The position numbers were made by a program, and so were the translations under genes. 46,271 nt of DNA, taken from assembly GCF_000764495.1 (NCBI RefSeq), contig NZ_JRLB01000054.1, positions 1 through 46,271 on the forward strand, written 5' to 3'. The stretch comes from Nitrincola sp. A-D6. GTDB lineage: Bacteria > Pseudomonadota > Gammaproteobacteria > Pseudomonadales > Balneatricaceae. This document shows, piece by piece, positions 40,565 through 46,271 of the stretch. The stretch's first letter is position 1, and the number at the start of each line of letters is the position of its first letter. The notes under the pieces were generated by a model. That model worked only from the letters and a program-made list of their open reading frames with translations. It was not told where the DNA came from and did no database searches.

Positions 40565-42009
40565 TCAAAGATGATGCGATGGGCGTGTATGAAGTGCCTG
40601 AAATGCGTCGTATCCGTCAGATCCACTTTGTCGGTATCGGTGGTGTTGGTATGTGTGGTATTGCCGAAGTACTTTTGAATCAAGGGTATGCAATCAGTGG
40701 ATCGGATATCCGTGATTCGGTTGTGACCGATCGCCTGGCATCTTTCGGTGCCCGGATCTGCATAGGCCATAAGGAAAGCAATGTAGAAACGGCCGATGTA
40801 GTGGTGATTTCTACCGCTGTAGCTGAGGATAACCCGGAGCTGATTGCCGCACGCCAATCACGTATTCCCGTCGTACGCCGTGCCGAGATGCTGGCAGAGT
40901 TGATGCGCTACCGGCATGGTATTGCGGTTGCCGGTACACATGGCAAGACGACCACTACCAGCCTGTTGGCATCGATTATGGCTGAAGCCGGACTGGATCC
41001 GACCTTTGTGATAGGTGGAAGGCTTAACAGTGCGGGTACTAATGCGCAGTTGGGCGGCAGTCGTTATCTGGTGGCTGAAGCGGATGAAAGTGATGCGTCC
41101 TTTCTACACTTGCAGCCCATGGTCGCCATCGTCACCAATATAGATGCGGACCATATGGATACCTATGGCGGCGACTTCAATGTACTTAAGCAGACGTTTG
41201 TTAACTTCTTGCACAATCTGCCCTTTTACGGTCTTGCGGTTATGTGTAGTGACGATCCGGTGGTAACTGAAATTCTACCGCAGGTAAGCCGTCCAATACT
41301 GACCTATGGTTTTAATGAAGGCGCTGATTTCAGGGCCGTTGATCTGCATATGGAAGGTTTGCAAACCCGTTTCCGAGTTGAGCGTCCTAGCGGTCATGAA
41401 CCGCTGAACGTCACTCTGAATATGCCGGGTCGCCACAATGTACTCAATGCCCTGGCCTGTATTGCTGTGGCCACCGATGAAGGCTTGGCGGATGTATCTA
41501 TCTGTCGGGCACTGGAAAAATTTGAAGGTGTCGGGCGCCGTTTTCAGATTTTGGGAGAGGTACCTGTCACTGGTGGGGATGTTACTTTAGTTGATGATTA
41601 TGGTCACCATCCCCGCGAAGTGGAAGCGGTCATTCAAGCTATTCGTGATGGTTGGCCGGATCGCCGGTTGGTGATGATTTATCAGCCGCACCGCTATACC
41701 CGTACGCGTGATCTGTATGAAGATTTTGCCCGGGTATTGTCAGAAACCGACCTGCTACTGATGTTGGAAGTCTATGCTGCTGGGGAGCAACCGATTCCCG
41801 GTGCCGATACCCGCAGTCTATGTCGATCCCTGCGTCAGCGCGGTGAAGAGCCTGTGTTTGTAGAGTCAACGGAGGATTTGCCTGCGCTGCTGAGCACCTT
41901 GTTGCGCCCTGGCGATCTGTTATTAACACAGGGAGCCGGTGACATTACCACCCTGGCACATACCCTCAGTAAATTGAACTTAAGCCGTGTCGGTGAGGTG
42001 CAGCAATGA
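40561..42009 (+). CDS. murC: MurC, UDP-MurNAc:L-alanine ligase
   Basis: This enzyme of about 482 residues adds L-alanine to UDP-MurNAc. Motifs are [17 protein letters not shown] (UDP-MurNAc domain), the ATP loop [29 protein letters not shown], and C-terminal [14 protein letters not shown] and YQPHRYTRT. The start at ATG 40561 overlaps the murG stop and has GGAGG 7 bases upstream, so the in-frame upstream start at 40543 is not used. It is intact. Confidence 0.96.
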   Translation: MIKDDAMGVYEVPEMRRIRQIHFVGIGGVGMCGIAEVLLNQGYAISGSDIRDSVVTDRLASFGARICIGHKESNVETADVVVISTAVAEDNPELIAARQSRIPVVRRAEMLAELMRYRHGIAVAGTHGKTTTTSLLASIMAEAGLDPTFVIGGRLNSAGTNAQLGGSRYLVAEADESDASFLHLQPMVAIVTNIDADHMDTYGGDFNVLKQTFVNFLHNLPFYGLAVMCSDDPVVTEILPQVSRPILTYGFNEGADFRAVDLHMEGLQTRFRVERPSGHEPLNVTLNMPGRHNVLNALACIAVATDEGLADVSICRALEKFEGVGRRFQILGEVPVTGGDVTLVDDYGHHPREVEAVIQAIRDGWPDRRLVMIYQPHRYTRTRDLYEDFARVLSETDLLLMLEVYAAGEQPIPGADTRSLCRSLRQRGEEPVFVESTEDLPALLSTLLRPGDLLLTQGAGDITTLAHTLSKLNLSRVGEVQQ

Positions 42010-42965
42010 AGGCATTTGAAATAACCGCCGCAGAAAAACAGGCTTTTGGACGGGTTGCCGTGCTGATGGGCGGCGACTCGGCTGAGCGCAGTATCTCGTT
42101 ACGTAGCGGTGCCGAAGTATTAAAAGGCTTATGCCAGGCGGGAGTTAATGCTTTTGCTATCGATCTTTGTGCCGGGGGAGCCGATCCGGTTGCACAGTTA
42201 CTTGAGGCAGAATTTGATCGTGCCTTTCTGATTCTGCATGGTCGTGGTGGTGAAGATGGAACCTTGCAAGGTTTGCTGGAGATGCTGAAGAAGCCTTACA
42301 CAGGCAGTGGTGTGGCTGCATCAGCTCTGGGTATGGATAAGCTACGTTGCAAACAGCTTTGGGTGGGTGCGGGTTTTCCTACCCCTCCCTTTGCCGAATT
42401 GAACAAAGACACAGACTTGCAGACTGTTGCCGACAAATTGGGCTTTCCGATGATGGTAAAGCCGGTGCATGAAGGCTCCAGCATAGGTATGAGCCGTGTC
42501 ATGGATCTGACACAGCTGCAGGCGGCGTATGCCGAAGCAGCTCAATATGACAGTCTCGTAATCGCAGAACAGTGGGTGCAGGGCGCTGAGTACACCCTGG
42601 CGGTTTTACGCGATAAGGCCCTGCCTGTAATCAAGCTGGAAACCTCACATGATTTTTATGATTTTAATGCCAAATATGAAGCATCGGATACCCGATACCT
42701 GTTTGAGCATGGTCTGTCAAACGAGCAGCATGAGGCTTTGCAAACCTTGGCTGTGCAGGCGTTTGATGCCGTGGGCTGTCGTGGCTGGGGCCGGGTTGAT
42801 GTGATGATGAATAACGCTGGCGAGTTTCTGCTTCTGGAAGTGAACACCCTGCCAGGCATGACAGATCACAGCCTGGTACCTATGGCTGCAAAACAGGCAG
42901 GTATGAGCTTTGCTGAGCTGGTGGTCGAAATACTGCGCACTGCAAAACGAGACCGGGAGAGCTGA
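42006..42965 (+). CDS. ddlB: D-alanine--D-alanine ligase
   Basis: This 319-residue ATP-grasp ligase makes D-Ala-D-Ala. It has [20 protein letters not shown] at the N-terminus, [18 protein letters not shown], the ATP-grasp lid region [14 protein letters not shown] and the metal-binding end [19 protein letters not shown]. Given the dcw location it corresponds to E. coli DdlB. It is interesting beside the VanX-like dipeptidase at 3.3-4.0 kb, which would break the same dipeptide outside the cytoplasm. Confidence 0.96.
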   Translation: MKAFEITAAEKQAFGRVAVLMGGDSAERSISLRSGAEVLKGLCQAGVNAFAIDLCAGGADPVAQLLEAEFDRAFLILHGRGGEDGTLQGLLEMLKKPYTGSGVAASALGMDKLRCKQLWVGAGFPTPPFAELNKDTDLQTVADKLGFPMMVKPVHEGSSIGMSRVMDLTQLQAAYAEAAQYDSLVIAEQWVQGAEYTLAVLRDKALPVIKLETSHDFYDFNAKYEASDTRYLFEHGLSNEQHEALQTLAVQAFDAVGCRGWGRVDVMMNNAGEFLLLEVNTLPGMTDHSLVPMAAKQAGMSFAELVVEILRTAKRDRES

Positions 42966-42967
42966 AG

Positions 42968-43784
42968 ATGAATTTGTCGTTGCTTGGCTGAAACAGGAAT
43001 CGCAACCGGTTGCACCGGTACGCGGTGCTGTGGCCGTGCAACGTCCGTCGGAAACACCTGTTGAGCCAATGCCAGTTAAACGGGCGGCATTATTGCTAGG
43101 GCTGCTTTCACTTTTTGTGCTACTGGTGATGGGTTTGGCGGACAAAGCATTGGCCTGGCTGGACAAACCGGTAAATGAAGTCAGCATCAGCGGTCAGATG
43201 CGCTATCTGGATGGTCAGGCTTTGGCGAGTCATCTGGCACAGGAGGTTAAAGCACCCATTTTATCACTGGATCTACGTAGTTTGCGTGATGTGACCCTGG
43301 CAAATCCCTGGGTGCACACGGCTGAAGTCAGACGCCAGTGGCCAGCCGCTGTGCATGTGAGTGTTGCTGAGCAGGTTCCCGTAGCGCGCTGGGAGATCGT
43401 GGACTGTTGAATCATCAGGGAGATATTTTCTGGCCGGATTTGAGTGCCGGATATGCTTTTTTACCGCGCCTGAACGGACCCGCGCATGAAACCCGGGCGA
43501 TTATCGAGCAGTACCATGATCTGAGCGTGCTGTTTGCCCGTTCAGGCTTGCGCTTGATCGGCTTGTCACTGGAAAGTCGCGGTGCCTGGAATCTGGAGCT
43601 GGATAACGGTATCCAGGTGGTGGCTGGGCGTGAACAGCTAATGCCCCGGTTGCGGCGTTTCATCAGCATCTATGAAACCGAGCTGAGCCAGTCAGCGGAT
43701 AGAATTGAACAGGTTGACATAAGATATACCAATGGTGTCGCCGTCAGATGGCGCACCGAAGAGAGGCAAAGCGATGCAGGATAA
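42968..43784 (+). CDS. ftsQ: FtsQ (two frameshifts, start reassigned)
   Basis: This bitopic division protein carries a POTRA domain and links early and late division proteins. It has a helix (AALLLGLLSLFVLLVMGLAD) and a POTRA region VNEVSISGQMRYLDGQAL to HTAEVRRQWPAAVHVSVAEQ. One G missing at 43391 (CTGGGAGATC for CTGGGGAGATC) restores WGDRGLLNHQGDIFWPDL. A second missing G at 42986 (TTGGCTG for TTGGGCTG) allows a start at ATG 42968, with GGGAG upstream, reading MNLSLLGLKQESQP. The repaired length is 272, close to E. coli FtsQ (276). The second repair is more speculative than the first. The end overlaps ftsA by 11 bases. Confidence 0.88.
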
Positions 43785-45042
43785 AAGAGCGACATCAGAT
43801 CACAGTATGATTGTTGCACTGGATATAGGTACATCAAAAGTGGTGTGCCTGGTAGGCGAGGTCTGTGCTGATGGTGGTATCGAAATAGTTGGTGTAGGTT
43901 CTCAACCCTCTCACGGTATGAAACGTGGGGTGGTGGTGAATATTGAATCCACCGTTAATGCGATTCAGCGTGCGGTTGAAGAAGCTGAACTGATGGCCGG
44001 TTGTAAAATTCATTCAGTGACAGTGGGAATTGCCGGTAATCATATCAGTAGTCTGAACTCTCATGGGATCGTTGCGGTCAGGGATCGTGAGGTTTCTGAA
44101 TATGATCTGGAACGAGTGATTGACGCCGCACGCGCAGTCGCAATACCGGCTGATCAGCGCATTTTGCATATTCTGCCGCAGGAGTACCTGATCGATACCC
44201 AGGAAGGTATTAAAGAGCCTCTGGGAATGTCTGGTGTGCGTCTGGAAGCCAAAGTGCACCTGGTGACTGGTGCGTCCAATGCGATTCAGAATATTGATAA
44301 ATGTATCCGTCGTTGTGGGCTGGATGTCGATGCCATCGTGCTGGAACAACTGGCCTCCAGCTATGCCGTGCTGGCAGAAGATGAAAAAGACCTGGGTGTC
44401 TGCATCGTCGATATTGGCGGGGGCACTACAGATATTGCCGTGTTTACGGGTGGCTCTATCCGTCATACAGCCGTCATTCCGATAGCGGGTGATCAGGTTA
44501 CCAATGATATTGCCATGGCGTTGCGTACACCGACACAGCATGCCGAAAAAATCAAGATTAAGTATGCCTGTGCCTTGGCACAGCTGGCGCACACTGATGA
44601 AACCATTAAGGTGCCCAGTGTGGGAGATCGGCCAGCCAGAGACCTGTCGCGGCAGTCACTGGCTGAGGTGGTTGAGCCACGCTATGAAGAGTTGTTTGCC
44701 CTGGTTCAAGCCGAGTTGCGACGTTCAGGTTTTGAAGACCTGATTGCTGCAGGTATCGTGCTGACCGGGGGTACATCAAAAATGGAAGGGGCGGTTGAGC
44801 TGGCGGAAGAGATCTTCCATATGCCGGTCAGACTGGCGCTTCCGCAAGGCGTCCGGGGTATGGAATCGCTACTAAAGAACCCGATTTATGCAACCGGAAT
44901 CGGGTTACTGCACTATGCAAAAGCGGAGCAGAAACCAACAGCAAAAGAAATTGTGCCGGAAATGCGTGAAAAGCGTCTGCAGCGTCCACAGGTCGGTGAT
45001 CTGATGAGTCGGGTAAAAGACTGGTTTAAGCGTCATTTCTGA
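43774..45042 (+). CDS. ftsA: Cell division protein FtsA
   Basis: This 422-residue actin-like protein anchors FtsZ to the membrane. The phosphate-1 loop is VALDIGTSKVVCLVGEV, phosphate-2 CIVDIGGGTTDIAVFTGG, and the adenosine loop GIVLTGGTSKMEGAVELA. The FtsA-specific 1c domain follows the first loop. The C-terminal amphipathic helix reads SRVKDWFKRHF. The start at ATG 43774 (GAGAGG upstream) overlaps ftsQ; an earlier in-frame start would add non-homologous residues. It is intact. Confidence 0.97.
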   Translation: MQDKRATSDHSMIVALDIGTSKVVCLVGEVCADGGIEIVGVGSQPSHGMKRGVVVNIESTVNAIQRAVEEAELMAGCKIHSVTVGIAGNHISSLNSHGIVAVRDREVSEYDLERVIDAARAVAIPADQRILHILPQEYLIDTQEGIKEPLGMSGVRLEAKVHLVTGASNAIQNIDKCIRRCGLDVDAIVLEQLASSYAVLAEDEKDLGVCIVDIGGGTTDIAVFTGGSIRHTAVIPIAGDQVTNDIAMALRTPTQHAEKIKIKYACALAQLAHTDETIKVPSVGDRPARDLSRQSLAEVVEPRYEELFALVQAELRRSGFEDLIAAGIVLTGGTSKMEGAVELAEEIFHMPVRLALPQGVRGMESLLKNPIYATGIGLLHYAKAEQKPTAKEIVPEMREKRLQRPQVGDLMSRVKDWFKRHF

Positions 45043-45103
45043 ATGAACCGTAAAGCGTGGCATGGCCGGAAGGTAAAAACAGGCATGTCAGGGGAGGATG
45101 AAA

Positions 45104-46271
45104 ATGTTTGAATTGATAGATAATGTACCTCAGGAAGCCGTCATTAAAGTAATTGGTGTCGGTGGTGGTGGCGGTAACGCCGTACAACACATGGTGTCTG
45201 ATGATTTGGGTGGGGTAGAGTTCATCTGCGCCAATACCGATGCGCAGGCTCTGGAACGTCTGGCAACACGTGCGGCCCTGCATATTGGCGGTGGTTTGAC
45301 TAAGGGTCTGGGGGCAGGGGCTAACCCTGAAATTGGACGCAAGGCGGCCCTGGAAGATCGGGACCGTATTGCTGAAAGCCTTAAAGGCGCAGATATGGTG
45401 TTTATTACTGCCGGAATGGGTGGTGGTACAGGGACCGGAGCCGCCCCTATAGTGGCACAGATTGCGCGTGAAATGGGTATTCTGACAGTGGCTGTTGTCA
45501 CCCGTCCGTTCCGTTTTGAAGGGCGTAAGCGGATGGCGATTGCTGAAGAAGGGATACGTGAACTGCGAGAGAATGTAGATTCATTGATCATTATCCCGAA
45601 TGAAAAATTGATCGCTGTGCTGGGTAAAAACACCAGTTTGATTAATGCATTCAATACCGCCAATGACGTACTCAAAGGGGCCGTGAAGGGTATTTCTGAT
45701 CTGATCACCTGCACCGGTATGGTCAACGTCGACTTTGCCGATGTCAAAACCGTGATGTCTGAAATGGGCATGGCGATGATGGGTACAGGTATTGCCAAGG
45801 GTGATAAACGTGCACAGGAAGCGGCACGTTCCGCCATTATGAGTCCACTGCTGGAAGATATCGACCTGCGTGGTGCTCGCGGTATTCTGGTTAATATCAC
45901 CGCAGGCCTGGATTTGAGCCTGGGTGAATACAGTGAAATCGGTGAAATTATCGAAGAGTGTGCCGATGCGGATGCTACGATTGTAATCGGTACGGTGATC
46001 GATCCGGAGATGGTGGATGAGTTGCGGGTTACGGTTGTTGCCACCGGTCTTGATCGTCCCAAAGAGAAAGAGTTTAAACTGGTGGCTTCGGAGGCCCCTA
46101 AAGCTGATCTGCGCCAGGAGGAAATAGAACTGCCGTCAGTTCTGCGTCGTCAGAAGCAAGAAGCCCTGGTAGATAAGCCGGATAGCCATGATAAAGAGAC
46201 AGGTAAGCGCAAGGATTACGGTGAGCTGGATATACCGACTTTCCTGAGACTCGAGCCAAGGCACTACGAGG
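45104..46271 (+). CDS. ftsZ: Cell division GTPase FtsZ (3'-partial)
   Basis: This tubulin-like GTPase forms the Z ring. N-terminal [18 protein letters not shown], the tubulin signature [30 protein letters not shown], and the T7 loop region [12 protein letters not shown] are all present. A polar linker follows, and then the C-terminal peptide LDIPTFLR at about residues 375-382, which binds FtsA and ZipA. Most relatives stop four or five residues after this (FLRRQAD), but here the frame stays open to the window edge (383 onward reads LEPRHYE). Either a further lesion lies near 46246 or this FtsZ has a longer end. GGGGAGG precedes the start. Confidence 0.96.
   Translation, partial: MFELIDNVPQEAVIKVIGVGGGGGNAVQHMVSDDLGGVEFICANTDAQALERLATRAALHIGGGLTKGLGAGANPEIGRKAALEDRDRIAESLKGADMVFITAGMGGGTGTGAAPIVAQIAREMGILTVAVVTRPFRFEGRKRMAIAEEGIRELRENVDSLIIIPNEKLIAVLGKNTSLINAFNTANDVLKGAVKGISDLITCTGMVNVDFADVKTVMSEMGMAMMGTGIAKGDKRAQEAARSAIMSPLLEDIDLRGARGILVNITAGLDLSLGEYSEIGEIIEECADADATIVIGTVIDPEMVDELRVTVVATGLDRPKEKEFKLVASEAPKADLRQEEIELPSVLRRQKQEALVDKPDSHDKETGKRKDYGELDIPTFLRLEPRHYE

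Overview
The window is chromosomal DNA from a gammaproteobacterium, probably of the Oceanospirillales/Pseudomonadales side. The evidence is gene order and protein motifs: petABC sits between rpsI and sspAB, the block dolP-diaA-yraN-lpoA diverges from rsmI, and rnpB lies between rsmI and a complete division/cell-wall (dcw) cluster. I cannot name a genus.

Layout. 1-3203: the 3' part of a large membrane-active protein resembling VasX/BTH_I2691-type type VI secretion effectors, then a two-helix membrane protein, probably its partner. 3306-6854: a cell-wall group (VanX-like D-Ala-D-Ala dipeptidase, YcbB-like L,D-transpeptidase, MpaA-like M14 amidase, OmpA-like lipoprotein). 7043-8539: an AGCS alanine:Na+ symporter. 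8890-15272: glycolate oxidation (glcDEFG on minus), divergent from glcC-lrgA-lrgB on plus, with two matching operator palindromes between them. 15397-18292: a GMC oxidoreductase and zapE. 18360-24555: acuI/yhdH, rplM-rpsI, the cytochrome bc1 genes petABC, and sspAB. 24603-27936 (minus): dolP, diaA, yraN, lpoA. 27970-29203: rsmI and RNase P RNA. 29474-46271: mraZ-rsmH-ftsL-ftsI-murE-murF-mraY-murD-ftsW-murG-murC-ddlB-ftsQ-ftsA-ftsZ, cut by the window end inside ftsZ.

The key caveat is that many genes, including essential ones (ftsI, murE, mraY, ftsW, murG, ftsQ), are each interrupted by a frameshift. In all but one case the shift equals loss of one base, usually from a short homopolymer, and restoring it recovers a normal full-length protein. 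I therefore treat these as sequencing or assembly errors and annotate each gene across its full span. Only the broken effector gene at the left edge and the OmpA-like lipoprotein leave real doubt.

The most interesting biology is the glycolate locus. It has no glcA-type permease, but lrgAB is cotranscribed with glcC. The plant plastid glycolate/glycerate carrier PLGG1 is an LrgA-LrgB fusion, so this locus suggests a bacterial LrgAB glycolate transporter. Regulatory signals of note are a phased MraZ-box array under a good mraZ promoter, a LexA-like palindrome between rnpB and mraZ, and a structured leader before rplM.
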